A DNA stretch of 64,000 nucleotides. Source: Serpentinicella sp031432315. GTDB lineage: Bacteria > Bacillota > Clostridia > Peptostreptococcales > Natronincolaceae. Shown piece by piece: positions 17,940 to 26,916 of the stretch. Both the position numbers and the translations under genes were made by a program. The stretch covers positions 62,001-126,000 of the forward strand of contig NZ_JAVKGO010000006.1 in NCBI RefSeq assembly GCF_031432315.1. The letters run 5' to 3'. A model generated the notes under the pieces. The model saw only the letters and a program-made list of their open reading frames with translations, was not told where the DNA came from and searched no databases. Position 1 is the first letter of the stretch, and each line of letters starts with the position of its first letter.

Positions 17940-20900
17940 TTAGTCTACTGCATAAAATTGAGTTAATCTTCTGTATGTTTCGTATCTTTCCATAGCTTCT
18001 TGTTCTGATTTTGCAAACAGTTCCTCTGCTTCTTGTGGGAATGTTTTAACTAATGAAGCATATCTTACTTCGCTTAGTAAGAAGTCTTTGAAAGATGCTG
18101 TTGGTGCTTTTGAATCTAGCGTAAATGGATTTTTACCCTGCTCTTTAAGTTCAGGATTAAATCTATATAAATGCCAGTATCCTGCTTCTACAGCTTTCTT
18201 AGACTGATCTTGTGTTCTACCCATGTTAATACCGTGAGCTATACATGGTGAGTATGCAATTACAACTGAAGGTCCTTTATAAGCCTCTGCTTCTTTGATT
18301 GCTTTCATTAATTGGTTCTTGTCTGCTCCCATGGCAACTTGAGCAACATAAACGTAGCCATAGCTCATTGCAATCATTCCCAAGTCTTTCTTCTTAGTCT
18401 TTTTACCTGATGTTGTAAATTTCGCTATAGATGCTGTAGGAGAAGCTTTTGATGATTGTCCCCCAGTGTTTGAGTAAACTTCTGTATCCATAACAAGTAA
18501 GTTTACATCTTCGCCAGAAGCAATAACATGGTCTAATCCTCCGAATCCAATGTCATATGCCCATCCATCTCCACCAAACATCCAAGTAGATTGTTTAATT
18601 AGATAGTCTTTTTTCTCTATAATTTCATCAATTACTTTATTTCCTTTTTCTTTATCTAGAAGTGGTAGTATGTCATAAGTTGCTGCTTTTGATGCTTTTC
18701 CATCATCTTTACCATCTAACCAAGCTTTAAATGCAGCTTTAAGTTCTTGTGCAATATTCATATTTAAAGCTTCTGTCATTAAATCAGCAATACGATCTCT
18801 AATTTGTGCAGATGCTAAGAACATACCGTAACCAAACTCTGCATTATCCTCAAATAGTGAGTTTGCCCAAGCTGGACCTTTACCTTCTTGGTTTGTACAA
18901 TAAGGTGCTGATGGCGCACTACCACCATAAATTGATGAACAACCAGTAGCGTTGGAAATCATCATTCTATCTCCAAATAATTGCGTAACCAGCTTAACAT
19001 ATGGTGTTTCTCCACATCCTGTACACGCTCCTGAGAACTCAAATAATGGTTGTGAATACTGACTTCCCTTTACAGTTTCAATATTTGTTAACTTTGATTT
19101 ATCTGTAACCGTTGTCGCAAATTCCCAATTTTCTTTTTGCTCTGCTACCTGTGGCTCTACTGGTGACATTTTTATTGCCTTTGTTCTAGATGGACAAATA
19201 TCTACACAGTTACCACAACCTGGACAATCTAATGGACTAACTTGAAGTCTATATTGTAATCCATCAAACTCTTTACCAATTGCCTTAACCGTTTTAAAGC
19301 TTTCAGGTGCATTTTTAACTTCTTCTTCATCTAATAAAAACGGTCTTATAGCAGCATGTGGACATACAAAAGAACATTGGTTACATTGTATACAGTGCTC
19401 TGGCAACCACTCAGGTACGTCAACAGCAATACAACGTTTTTCATATTTTGTTGTTTCTAATGGGAAAGTTCCGTCCTCTACGCCTTCAAAAGTACTTACA
19501 GGTAAGCTTTCGCCATTTTGTGCATTAATCGGTCTTAAAACATTTTTAATAAAGTCAGGCTCTTCAACAGCTGCTGCAGCTTCTTCTACTGCACTTCCCC
19601 AGTTAGCAGGCACCTCTACCTTAACTAATGCTTCAATTCCTTTATCTACAGCTTGATTATTCATATTAACTACTTTATCGCCCTTCATACCATAAGAATC
19701 AACAACTGCTTCTTTCATGTACTTCACTGCATCTTCTAATGGAATAACCTTAGCTAATTTGAAGAAAGCAGATTCCATAATCATGTTAATTCTTGCACCT
19801 AGCCCTATTTCTGTAGCAATATCAGTAGCATTGATCATGTAGAAATCAATATTATTGTCTGCAATATATTTTTTAAGGTTCCCAGGTAGTTTTTCGTCTA
19901 ACTCTTCTGGTGTCCATGTTGTATTTAATAGGAAGGTTCCATTTGGTTTTAATCCTTTTATTAAATCATATTGATTTACGTAGGATTGTTTATGACAGGC
20001 AACAAAATCAGCCTCATCAATTAAATACGTTGACTTAATTGGCTTCTTACCAAATCTTAAGTGAGAAACCGTTACCCCACCAGACTTTTTAGAATCATAT
20101 GAGAAATAAGCCTGAGCATATAAGTCAGTGTTATCTCCAATTATTTTAATTGCATTTTTATTCGCACCAACTGTACCATCTGATCCTATTCCCCAGAATT
20201 TACAACGAATTGTTCCTTCTGGTGCTGCTACAATTTTATCATCCATAGGAATTGATGTATTTGTAACATCATCATTTATCCCTACAGTAAATCTATTTTT
20301 AGGTGTTTCACCCTTTAAGTTATCAAATACTGCTTTTATTTGAGTTGGTGTTGTATCCTTTGAACCAAGACCAAATCTTCCACCAATGATCATTGGTGCA
20401 TTTTCTCTATCATAAAACATGGTTCTAACATCTTCGTATAGAGGCTCACCTAATGCACCTGGCTCTTTTGTTCTATCAAGCACAGCTATTCTTTTTACGC
20501 TTTCTGGAAGCACATCAAAGAAATACTTTTCAGAGAAAGGTCTATATAAATGAACTTTTATAACACCTACTTTTTCTCCTTTTGCTACTAAATAATCTAC
20601 TGTTTCTTCAATTGTATCTGTAACAGAACCCATTGCAATTATTATATCTTCTGCATCTGGTGCCCCATGATAATTAAACGGTGCATAATGTCTTCCTGTT
20701 AATTCGCTAATTTTATTCATGTAATCGGCAACAATGTCTGGTAAGTTGTCGTAGAATTTGTTTGCCGACTCTTTAGCTTGGAAGAAAATATCTGGGTTTT
20801 GCGCAGTTCCTCTAATAACTGGGTGTTCTGGGTTTAAGGCATTGTCTCTAAACGCTTTTACAGCATCCCAGTCTAGAAGTTCAGCAAATTCATCATTTTC

Positions 20901-21458
20901 AATCACTTCAATTTTTTGCATTTCGTGAGAAGTTCTAAATCCATCAAAGAAATGTACAAAAGGTACTCTTCCTTTAATTGCTGCTAAATGGGCCACGCCA
21001 CCTATATCCATAACTTCTTGAACACTTCCAGATGCAATCATCGCACATCCTGTTTGTCTTGTTGCCATAACATCTGAATGATCTCCAAAAATAGACAGTG
21101 CATGACCTGCAAGCGCTCTCGCACTTACGTGGAATACGCCTGGCAGTAACTCCCCTGCAATTTTGTACATGTTAGGAATCATTAGAAGTAACCCTTGTGA
21201 AGCTGTGTAAGTAGTTGTTAATGCTCCCGATGCTAAAGAACCGTGAACTGCTCCAGCAGCTCCAGCCTCTGACTGCATTTCTACAACCTTAACCCTTTGT
21301 CCAAATACATTTTTTTTACCATATGCACTCCACTCATCAACATTTTCAGCCATGTTTGATGATGGTGTAATTGGATAGATTGCGGCTACATCTGTAAATG
21401 CATAAGATACATGTGCAGCTGCGGCATTTCCATCCATTGTTTTCATCGTTCTTGCCAT
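17940..21458 (-). CDS. nifJ: Pyruvate:ferredoxin (flavodoxin) oxidoreductase, single chain
   Basis: An 1172-residue homodimer-type PFOR that oxidises pyruvate and CoA to acetyl-CoA and CO2, reducing ferredoxin; it is central to anaerobic energy metabolism. Domain I has YPITPSS (residues 28-34). A 2[4Fe-4S] ferredoxin insert shows CIQCNQCSFVCP near 686 and CPGCGNCVDICP near 743. The proximal cluster Cys motif CTGCGETPY is near 808. The TPP domain has GDGWAYDIGFGGLDHV and DTEVYSNTGGQSSK. The ATG has AAGGGGG upstream. It is monocistronic, with a long untranslated upstream region and its own strong terminator. The length is normal for the family. Confidence 0.97.
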   Translation of the reverse strand: MARTMKTMDGNAAAAHVSYAFTDVAAIYPITPSSNMAENVDEWSAYGKKNVFGQRVKVVEMQSEAGAAGAVHGSLASGALTTTYTASQGLLLMIPNMYKIAGELLPGVFHVSARALAGHALSIFGDHSDVMATRQTGCAMIASGSVQEVMDIGGVAHLAAIKGRVPFVHFFDGFRTSHEMQKIEVIENDEFAELLDWDAVKAFRDNALNPEHPVIRGTAQNPDIFFQAKESANKFYDNLPDIVADYMNKISELTGRHYAPFNYHGAPDAEDIIIAMGSVTDTIEETVDYLVAKGEKVGVIKVHLYRPFSEKYFFDVLPESVKRIAVLDRTKEPGALGEPLYEDVRTMFYDRENAPMIIGGRFGLGSKDTTPTQIKAVFDNLKGETPKNRFTVGINDDVTNTSIPMDDKIVAAPEGTIRCKFWGIGSDGTVGANKNAIKIIGDNTDLYAQAYFSYDSKKSGGVTVSHLRFGKKPIKSTYLIDEADFVACHKQSYVNQYDLIKGLKPNGTFLLNTTWTPEELDEKLPGNLKKYIADNNIDFYMINATDIATEIGLGARINMIMESAFFKLAKVIPLEDAVKYMKEAVVDSYGMKGDKVVNMNNQAVDKGIEALVKVEVPANWGSAVEEAAAAVEEPDFIKNVLRPINAQNGESLPVSTFEGVEDGTFPLETTKYEKRCIAVDVPEWLPEHCIQCNQCSFVCPHAAIRPFLLDEEEVKNAPESFKTVKAIGKEFDGLQYRLQVSPLDCPGCGNCVDICPSRTKAIKMSPVEPQVAEQKENWEFATTVTDKSKLTNIETVKGSQYSQPLFEFSGACTGCGETPYVKLVTQLFGDRMMISNATGCSSIYGGSAPSAPYCTNQEGKGPAWANSLFEDNAEFGYGMFLASAQIRDRIADLMTEALNMNIAQELKAAFKAWLDGKDDGKASKAATYDILPLLDKEKGNKVIDEIIEKKDYLIKQSTWMFGGDGWAYDIGFGGLDHVIASGEDVNLLVMDTEVYSNTGGQSSKASPTASIAKFTTSGKKTKKKDLGMIAMSYGYVYVAQVAMGADKNQLMKAIKEAEAYKGPSVVIAYSPCIAHGINMGRTQDQSKKAVEAGYWHLYRFNPELKEQGKNPFTLDSKAPTASFKDFLLSEVRYASLVKTFPQEAEELFAKSEQEAMERYETYRRLTQFYAVD

Positions 21459-21780
21459 GTTTTGTTTCCCCCTTATTTTTTAGTGAATCTTGCCTTGTTT
21501 TTATATAAAAAACAAAGTAACCTGCAACATAAGTGTTGTACAAAAACCCCACTACCATGTTTATCAGTAGATCAGTTGTCTTCCCTAATGATTAACAAAA
21601 GAGTGTTTACTAAAAGTGTCTGATGTATTTATAAATAATATAACATCCTTTGGGGTTCATATATACTAATATTATCAATTATCCGCATAGTTTAAAAGGT
21701 TTTTTTCAGAAAAAAGCAAATTTTTAGGTAATTTTTTTCATTATTCTGAATATAGTAATTAAGTTATCTTTTTCTGCAAA
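21459..21780 (-). other. Upstream region of the pyruvate:ferredoxin oxidoreductase gene
   Basis: About 320 AT-rich bases with no credible gene. Two short palindromes lie close to the start: TTGTTTTTATATAAAAAACAA near 21493-21513 and TGCAACA-TAAG-TGTTGTA near 21523-21540. Either could be an operator or a hairpin in the mRNA leader. I could not place a convincing promoter. Confidence 0.4.
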
Positions 21781-21818
21781 TATAAGCGGATACCTCAAAA
21801 TGAGGTACCCGCTTATGT
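21778..21818 (-). terminator. Hairpin after the OFA transporter gene
   Basis: The stem ATAAGCGG.TACCTCA / TGAGGTA.CCGCTTAT lies directly past the stop codon. The minus-strand T tract is weak, so efficiency is uncertain. Confidence 0.6.
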
Positions 21819-21820
21819 TT

Positions 21821-23026
21821 TTAAATATTTTCTGCTAGCTCTAAGTCATCGCTAGGCATGGGTTTTTTAATTGTTAATGTTACAACAGCACCAATTATTG
21901 ACAATATAGCTGCAATAATAAAGGTTGGCTTAAGTCCTCCCACATATGCAACAATCATAGGTCCAACTAATGCTGCAACACCATAGGCCTGATAAACCAC
22001 ACCGTAGTTTGCACCTAAATTTTTAATGCCATAAAATTCTCCTGTAATAGTTGGAAATACTGCGAGGAATCCGCCAAAGCAAAAGGCTATTCCTGCTACG
22101 GAAACAAAATAAGTAACAAAGTTTAAAGAAAGCACACTCATTATGACCATACATATTGCAGTGATAGAAAACATCATGAATACAACTTTTAATCTATCCA
22201 TTCTATCTGATAAGGCTCCCCAGGAAAGTCTTCCCGCTGCATTAAATAGCGCAATCATAGATACTGCACTTGTAGCAACAACAGGATCAAGATTTGCTAA
22301 TTCTACACCAATATCTTTTGCTAATCCAATCACTAACAAACCACTCATAGATCCCAATAAATATACAATCCATATTAAATAAAAAGCTTTAGTTTTAACC
22401 ATTTCTAAAACTGTAAAGTTATTGCTATCAACTACTACATTGCTGGAGGACATACCCTGATCCCCAGGGACTCTGAGAAACTGTGCTCCTATTATTATTA
22501 GTATTGTATAAATTATTCCTAAATATAAGAAAGTTGCAGAAACGCCAGTTGCATCTAATAAATGCTGTATTACTGATTTAAAGACTAAACTACCTAGTCC
22601 AAATGCACCAACTGCAATCCCTGTAATAAATCCTTTCTTATCAGGAAACCATTTTATACATGTAGCCAGTGGGCATACATAAACAAAACCTACTCCTATC
22701 CCTGATATCACTCCGTAATAAATGTAAAGCTGCGTTGTGGAGGTTGCAGTGGATGATAACATTAAACCCACGCCATAAAATAGACCACCTATAGTGGCTA
22801 CAATTTTAGGGCCAATTTTATCCTGAAGTCTGCCGGATAAAATTGTTACAAATGCAAAAACAAATATAATCAGCGAAAATGTAAACACAGTCTCACTATT
22901 TGTCCACCCAAACTTATCCATAAGGGGTTGGTTAAATAAACTCCAAGAATATATCGCCCCAACACATAATTGTAATAAAACAGCACCAAAAACAACAGAC
23001 CAGCGATTTTCTAATATTTTTTTCAT
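21821..23026 (-). CDS. OFA-family major facilitator transporter (oxalate/formate antiporter-like)
   Basis: A 401-residue protein with twelve predicted membrane helices. The start KKILENRWSVVFGAVLLQLC followed by GAIYSWSLFNQPL is characteristic of the OFA family, whose known members move oxalate, formate or related monocarboxylates. The open frame runs 13 codons further upstream, but AGGGGATG precedes the ATG at 23026, giving the family N terminus. It lies about 95 bases after the ferredoxin gene of the 2-oxoacid oxidoreductase operon, with a hairpin between, and before the PFOR gene. Uptake of a 2-oxoacid or dicarboxylate for the neighbouring enzymes is an inference from position. Confidence 0.85.
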   Translation of the reverse strand: MKKILENRWSVVFGAVLLQLCVGAIYSWSLFNQPLMDKFGWTNSETVFTFSLIIFVFAFVTILSGRLQDKIGPKIVATIGGLFYGVGLMLSSTATSTTQLYIYYGVISGIGVGFVYVCPLATCIKWFPDKKGFITGIAVGAFGLGSLVFKSVIQHLLDATGVSATFLYLGIIYTILIIIGAQFLRVPGDQGMSSSNVVVDSNNFTVLEMVKTKAFYLIWIVYLLGSMSGLLVIGLAKDIGVELANLDPVVATSAVSMIALFNAAGRLSWGALSDRMDRLKVVFMMFSITAICMVIMSVLSLNFVTYFVSVAGIAFCFGGFLAVFPTITGEFYGIKNLGANYGVVYQAYGVAALVGPMIVAYVGGLKPTFIIAAILSIIGAVVTLTIKKPMPSDDLELAENI

Positions 23027-23066
23027 AAAACATCCCCTATCCCCAAAATTATTTTCTCCATTCATA

Positions 23067-23107
23067 TAACATTAGGAAGGGTTTATTATTAACCCTTCCT
23101 AATGTGT
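23067..23107 (-). terminator. Hairpin between the oxidoreductase operon and the OFA transporter
   Basis: The stem ACATTAGGAAGGGTT / AACCCTTCCTAATGT is perfect over 15 bp, but the following T tract is weak. It may be a partial terminator or an mRNA processing site within a longer transcript. Confidence 0.6.
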
Positions 23108-23121
23108 ATTACTTTTGTTAT

Positions 23122-23313
23122 TTAAAAGTTAAGAGATATAGCATCTTTTGGACATGCTTTAGCACAAAGCCCGCAACCCTTGCATCGACTTTCAATTACT
23201 TCTACTTTTCTAGTTTCTTCGATAAAATCAAATACATTTGGTTCAGGACAAGCAAATATGCATAGTTTGCATCCGATACACTTTTCTTTATCTACCTTAG
23301 CCGAAACATACAT
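23122..23313 (-). CDS. 2[4Fe-4S] ferredoxin-type subunit of 2-oxoacid oxidoreductase (delta)
   Basis: A 63-residue protein with two CxxCxxCxxxCP motifs: CIGCKLCIFACPEP (residues 12-25) and CKGCGLCAKACPKD (about 43-56), each binding a [4Fe-4S] cluster. It lies two bases after the gamma-subunit gene and has AGGAGG upstream. In four-subunit 2-oxoacid:ferredoxin oxidoreductases the delta subunit carries electrons from the TPP site to free ferredoxin, and this small protein fits that role. Confidence 0.92.
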   Translation of the reverse strand: MYVSAKVDKEKCIGCKLCIFACPEPNVFDFIEETRKVEVIESRCKGCGLCAKACPKDAISLNF

Positions 23314-23315
23314 AG

Positions 23316-24011
23316 TTATCTTACCTCCTGACCTTGTAACAGACTTTTATAATCAAATTCGTTAACTGCAGCTGCAGCCTCTTCCATTACATTCATATTC
23401 TTTTCTACTAGTTGAGCTACTTTATTATATTTACTCTTTAATACATCATCAAGGGCAGCAGTAGATCCTGATGCTACGAAACTACCACCATCAAATCTAT
23501 CTTCAATTGCTACTCTTAGAGACTCATAGCTTACTAGATTAGTCGTTTTCATTAGACCACCAAGCATAGCCATATTTGTAGAAAGTTCTGTACCACCTAC
23601 TTCTGTAGCTACTTTAGTTGCTGGCACATAAAATATCTTAACATTTAGTTTATCTAATGTACGCATTTCCTCTTGAGACAGTTTAAGTGGTGTATCTGAG
23701 TTAATTATGATTTTACCATTAGGCTTTAAACCATCAAAGAAAGGCATGGTATAACACTTACCCTTAGTAATAACATCTGGATGAAAAATCATAATAACAT
23801 CTGGAGAAAGAATTTCTCCACGCTCATTAATTCGATCATCAGATATACGAACATAACTTTCTGCAGGAGCAAGTCTTTTTTCAGCCCCAAAGAAAGGATT
23901 TACTGTACTATACTTTTTATCACGGGTTGCAGCATCACCAAGTATGTGGGCAGCTGTAACAACCCCTTGACCTCCTAAACCGGACATCCTTATAGACATT
24001 TTTTCACTCAT
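23316..24011 (-). CDS. 2-oxoacid:acceptor oxidoreductase gamma subunit
   Basis: A 231-residue protein of the pyruvate/ketoisovalerate oxidoreductase gamma family. The N-terminal RMSGLGGQGVVTAAHILG motif and the following NPFFGAEKR with a later EVGGTELSTNMAMLGGL segment are diagnostic; the domain binds CoA in structurally known relatives. Its ATG overlaps the beta-subunit stop codon (TAATG), showing tight translational coupling. AGGGGG lies upstream. The 2-oxoacid used by the complex cannot be told from this subunit. Confidence 0.93.
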   Translation of the reverse strand: MSEKMSIRMSGLGGQGVVTAAHILGDAATRDKKYSTVNPFFGAEKRLAPAESYVRISDDRINERGEILSPDVIMIFHPDVITKGKCYTMPFFDGLKPNGKIIINSDTPLKLSQEEMRTLDKLNVKIFYVPATKVATEVGGTELSTNMAMLGGLMKTTNLVSYESLRVAIEDRFDGGSFVASGSTAALDDVLKSKYNKVAQLVEKNMNVMEEAAAAVNEFDYKSLLQGQEVR

Positions 24012-24871
24012 TATTTCTGACCCCCTTCTAGGCGATTCAGTAATTCTTGTACTTCTTCGGATATATACTCTTTTGTAGCATAAGTTCCATCTTTTTCTCT
24101 AGCTTTTATGGTATCTATTACTTCGTCTGGCTTAAGCTTGTAATTCGTTGGACATGGTCCATATACTTGCACATAAGTTGGTCCTACTTCTCGAGCTGTT
24201 AATATAGCTCTACGTACCATTTTTTCTAGAACTTTAGGTTTAGCAGGATTACATTTTCCTACATAACCACAACCGGATTTTTCAGCAATGTCTGTTAATT
24301 CAATCTTTTTGAAGTTCTTACCTTTTGGTGCCATGTTAAGTACTGATCCTTCTGTAGTCATTCCACTTTCTTGTCCACCTGTATTTGCATAAGCTTCATT
24401 ATCTAACATAATTGTCGTAATGTTCTCTCCACGGAACCAAGAATGCATAACCATGTCAAGTCCGATATCTGCAGTTGCACCGTCTCCTGCTATTACAACT
24501 ACATCCTTTGGTTTATTAGGAAATCTTAGTTTTAACGCTCTTTTTAATCCTGATGCTACTGCATTTTGATTTCCAAATACGGAGTGAATATTATGAACAG
24601 CTACTTGTGAAAAGGCTAATGCACTACATCCTGTCGATCCGACAATAATTGTATTTTCTGGATCTGGTAAAGAAGCCAAAATCATACGCATAGAAAGTGC
24701 TAACCCACACCCTGCGCAAAGCGGATGCTCTTCTATTAATTCCTTAAAATTCCCTAGATTTGAAACACCTACATCATCTCTACCAAATGGGCCCTGTTCA
24801 ACTAGTTCCGTGTATTCTTTAGGCATGATATCCTCAAAACAAGGTGATATCTTCATAGGACTTTTACTCAT
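24011..24871 (-). CDS. 2-oxoacid:acceptor oxidoreductase beta subunit (TPP-binding)
   Basis: A 286-residue TPP-binding subunit. The CxxC of HPLCAGCGLALSM (about residue 50), GSTGCSALAFSQ, and a C-terminal GPCPTNYK supply cysteines expected for the [4Fe-4S] cluster near TPP. The TPP motif runs from VIAGDGATADIGLDMVMHS to the ANTGGQESG loop. The frame opens at a GTG three codons upstream, but AGGAGG is placed for the ATG at 24871, whose ATGA overlaps the alpha stop codon. The enzyme belongs to the PorB/VorA/KorB group; substrate is undetermined. Confidence 0.92.
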   Translation of the reverse strand: MSKSPMKISPCFEDIMPKEYTELVEQGPFGRDDVGVSNLGNFKELIEEHPLCAGCGLALSMRMILASLPDPENTIIVGSTGCSALAFSQVAVHNIHSVFGNQNAVASGLKRALKLRFPNKPKDVVVIAGDGATADIGLDMVMHSWFRGENITTIMLDNEAYANTGGQESGMTTEGSVLNMAPKGKNFKKIELTDIAEKSGCGYVGKCNPAKPKVLEKMVRRAILTAREVGPTYVQVYGPCPTNYKLKPDEVIDTIKAREKDGTYATKEYISEEVQELLNRLEGGQK

Positions 24872-26010
24872 ACGGAACACCTCCTGATTTCATCTAAAAT
24901 TAGTTCTACTGGCATCGTCATACCACCATATACTCTTGGTGCGCCAATAACCTTGTCAGAATCATTAACTACAGACTTAATCTCTCTGCTTAACCATCCT
25001 ACTCTATTAAACTCAGGTACAATAACTGCTTTTGCATTCTTTGTTAATTCTCTAATTTCTTCTGTAGGGAAAGGTCTGATACTTTTTATTTTAACTAAAC
25101 CAACGTTTAATCCTTCTTTTTTAGCAAGGGCAATTGCTTCTCTACTTTGTGAAACAGCGGTACCTGAAGCTACAATAAGAACGTCTGCATCTTCATTTTC
25201 ACTTTCCACTAGTCCTCCTAAGTATTTGTGTATGTACTTACGAGCTCTTTGTGCTGCGGCATCCGTCTCTTGTTGCCATGAAGCATGGGCAGCATAACTA
25301 ATAAAGTTACTTTTCATTACAAATGGATCACGCATCTGTCTTACTGGAGCATTTTCCATATCCATTACTGGTACTGGTGCACTATAAGCATCATAAGAAG
25401 GTAGTTTAATATCCTCTGGTGCAACTTCTATTGTTTCTCTAGTATGTGTTACAAAGAAACCATCAGCAAACACCCCTACTGGGATATGTACATCTGTTTT
25501 TTCCGCTATCATGAAAGCTTTTAAGGTCATGTCATATAAATCTTGAGCAGTTTCTGCATGTAGCATTAACATCCCTGTATCTAGCATAAATGACATTTCT
25601 ATTGTATCTGGCTGAATAGTTAGAGGTGAGTTTATTCCTCTAGTTAAAAAAGTACAGACAATCGGTAACCTTGCACCAACCCATGTTGGAAACATTTCAA
25701 AGGCTCTTAATGTCCCAGGACCACCTGTTGCAGTAAAGGCTCTAGCTCCACCCATAGCTGCCCCTGCTACCTCAGACATTACCGCAAATTCATTTTCTCC
25801 ACGAAAATATTCTTTAAGGTATCCTTCAGCATATATATCTCCTACTAAATGCATACTTTCCGATTGAGGCGTAATAGGATAAGAAATAGCTATATCAACA
25901 TTTGCTCTTTTAATAGCTTCTTTTACAGCTTGACTTCCTGTAATAAATTTTTGCTCTCTTTCGGCTTCGAAAAATAAGTGTTCAGGTTCAACAACCCTTT
26001 GATTTTTCAC
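24868..26010 (-). CDS. 2-oxoacid:acceptor oxidoreductase alpha subunit
   Basis: A 380-residue subunit with the pyrimidine-binding and domain II regions of PorA/VorB-type enzymes. The motif SYPITPQSESMHLVGD (about residues 42-57) is the analogue of YPITPSS in PFOR. AFTATGGPGTLRAFEMF and TRGINSPLTI follow, then the domain linker near residue 200. The GTG start overlaps the stop codon of the CdhB-like gene by four bases (GTGA), with GGAGGG six bases upstream. The residues around the active site do not match one substrate class well enough for me to name pyruvate, ketoisovalerate or another 2-oxoacid. Confidence 0.91.
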   Translation of the reverse strand: MKNQRVVEPEHLFFEAEREQKFITGSQAVKEAIKRANVDIAISYPITPQSESMHLVGDIYAEGYLKEYFRGENEFAVMSEVAGAAMGGARAFTATGGPGTLRAFEMFPTWVGARLPIVCTFLTRGINSPLTIQPDTIEMSFMLDTGMLMLHAETAQDLYDMTLKAFMIAEKTDVHIPVGVFADGFFVTHTRETIEVAPEDIKLPSYDAYSAPVPVMDMENAPVRQMRDPFVMKSNFISYAAHASWQQETDAAAQRARKYIHKYLGGLVESENEDADVLIVASGTAVSQSREAIALAKKEGLNVGLVKIKSIRPFPTEEIRELTKNAKAVIVPEFNRVGWLSREIKSVVNDSDKVIGAPRVYGGMTMPVELILDEIRRCSV

Positions 26011-26588
26011 TTAAGTCCCTCCTTTTTTGCTTTAATTATTTCATTTAGTTTTTTCATTTTATCTAAGTTAACATCTCTTAGAGATGCCATAGCATCTTCG
26101 TGACCTTCTTCACCACATAGTGCAACAGTATAGCAATTAGTTCCACCTCTAATTATTTTCAGTGCTATATTTGCATAGTGACAATGCACCCCTACAAATA
26201 TGCAAAGATCTATATCATTGTGCCAAATAGTTAGATTTGGATGATTCGGATTAATTTCAATTTCAGGATTAATCATCGGATACTTTGGACGATAGTCCGG
26301 CATTGGTATAATCCTAGCCCCTGCGGTTTCTGCAAGTGCTTTTACTGCTTCTGCTTTTTCTTCTACTCCCTCTTTCCACGCCCATAATACAAGTGGCCCT
26401 GGGAAAAATACAGGATTTTTTGCAGCTAAAATCTTGTCTGCAATTGTTTCCATTGCTTCATCTTCCAAAACTATGCTTCCTTCTACTAATGCTTGTCCTG
26501 TTTCAGGTAATTTGACTCCCATAGTAGCAGCAGCTGGTGGAAGATATCCTTCAGGCCCAGCCTGAACTTGATATAAGTTATTAGACAT
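26007..26588 (-). CDS. CdhB-like protein (CODH/ACS epsilon-subunit family) in an oxidoreductase operon
   Basis: A 193-residue protein resembling the epsilon subunit (CdhB) of the CO dehydrogenase/acetyl-CoA decarbonylase complex, a DHS-like nucleotide-binding fold. Matching features in order are: a helix ADKILAAKNPVFFPGPLVLW (about 51-70), a helix KAEAVKALAETAGARIIPMP, HPNLTIWHNDIDLCIFVGVH, a hydrophobic ANIALKIIRGG segment, and a C-terminal ASLRDVNLDKMKKLNEII. No other CODH/ACS gene is nearby. The frame opens at a TTG two codons upstream, but AGGAGGA fits the ATG at 26588. It is the first gene of the operon. Its function here is unknown: a structural or FAD-binding subunit of the 2-oxoacid oxidoreductase is one inference. 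Confidence 0.72.
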   Translation of the reverse strand: MSNNLYQVQAGPEGYLPPAAATMGVKLPETGQALVEGSIVLEDEAMETIADKILAAKNPVFFPGPLVLWAWKEGVEEKAEAVKALAETAGARIIPMPDYRPKYPMINPEIEINPNHPNLTIWHNDIDLCIFVGVHCHYANIALKIIRGGTNCYTVALCGEEGHEDAMASLRDVNLDKMKKLNEIIKAKKEGLK

Positions 26589-26666
26589 GTACAATTCCTC
26601 CTACCTTTCTTTCTTAATTATTTGCTAATGCGTTTCCCACTTCTTAGTGGATTGTTTATACATAAG

Positions 26667-26682
26667 AGCAATATCTGTGCCA
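26667..26682 (-). promoter_or_regulatory. Sigma-54 (-24/-12) promoter of the 2-oxoacid oxidoreductase operon
   Basis: On the minus strand the sequence TTGGCACAGATATTGCT matches the sigma-54 consensus TGGCAC-N5-TTGCW at every defined position. It predicts a start near 26655, about 65 bases before the CdhB-like ATG. Sigma-54 needs an enhancer-binding activator; none is encoded in this window. Candidate upstream palindromes include ATGCA...TGCAT at about 26885-26916. Confidence 0.78.
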
Positions 26683-26916
26683 AAAACATCCTTAAAAATG
26701 GTTTTTTTTAAATAAAACGACATTTTACAACAATATTATTGAAAAATAGTTAAAAATTAATATTTGTTTTTGAATTATCTGATAATTTAGTTATTAATAC
26801 TTTCTATTATTTGTTGAAATTTTTACTTGTTTTAAAATTTTTTAGTAATAAAATAATTTTAACATCTAAATTTGTTTGAAATTTATGCATTTTCTCTAAA
26901 TCCGTTAATTTTTGCA

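Noticed and set aside
21590..21610. Rex operator before the PFOR gene
   Set aside because: Only one half-site (TTGTTAA) matches; the second half does not.
26007..26588. CO dehydrogenase / Wood-Ljungdahl gene cluster
   Set aside because: Only the CdhB-like protein is present; no CODH catalytic subunit, corrinoid protein or methyltransferase is near.
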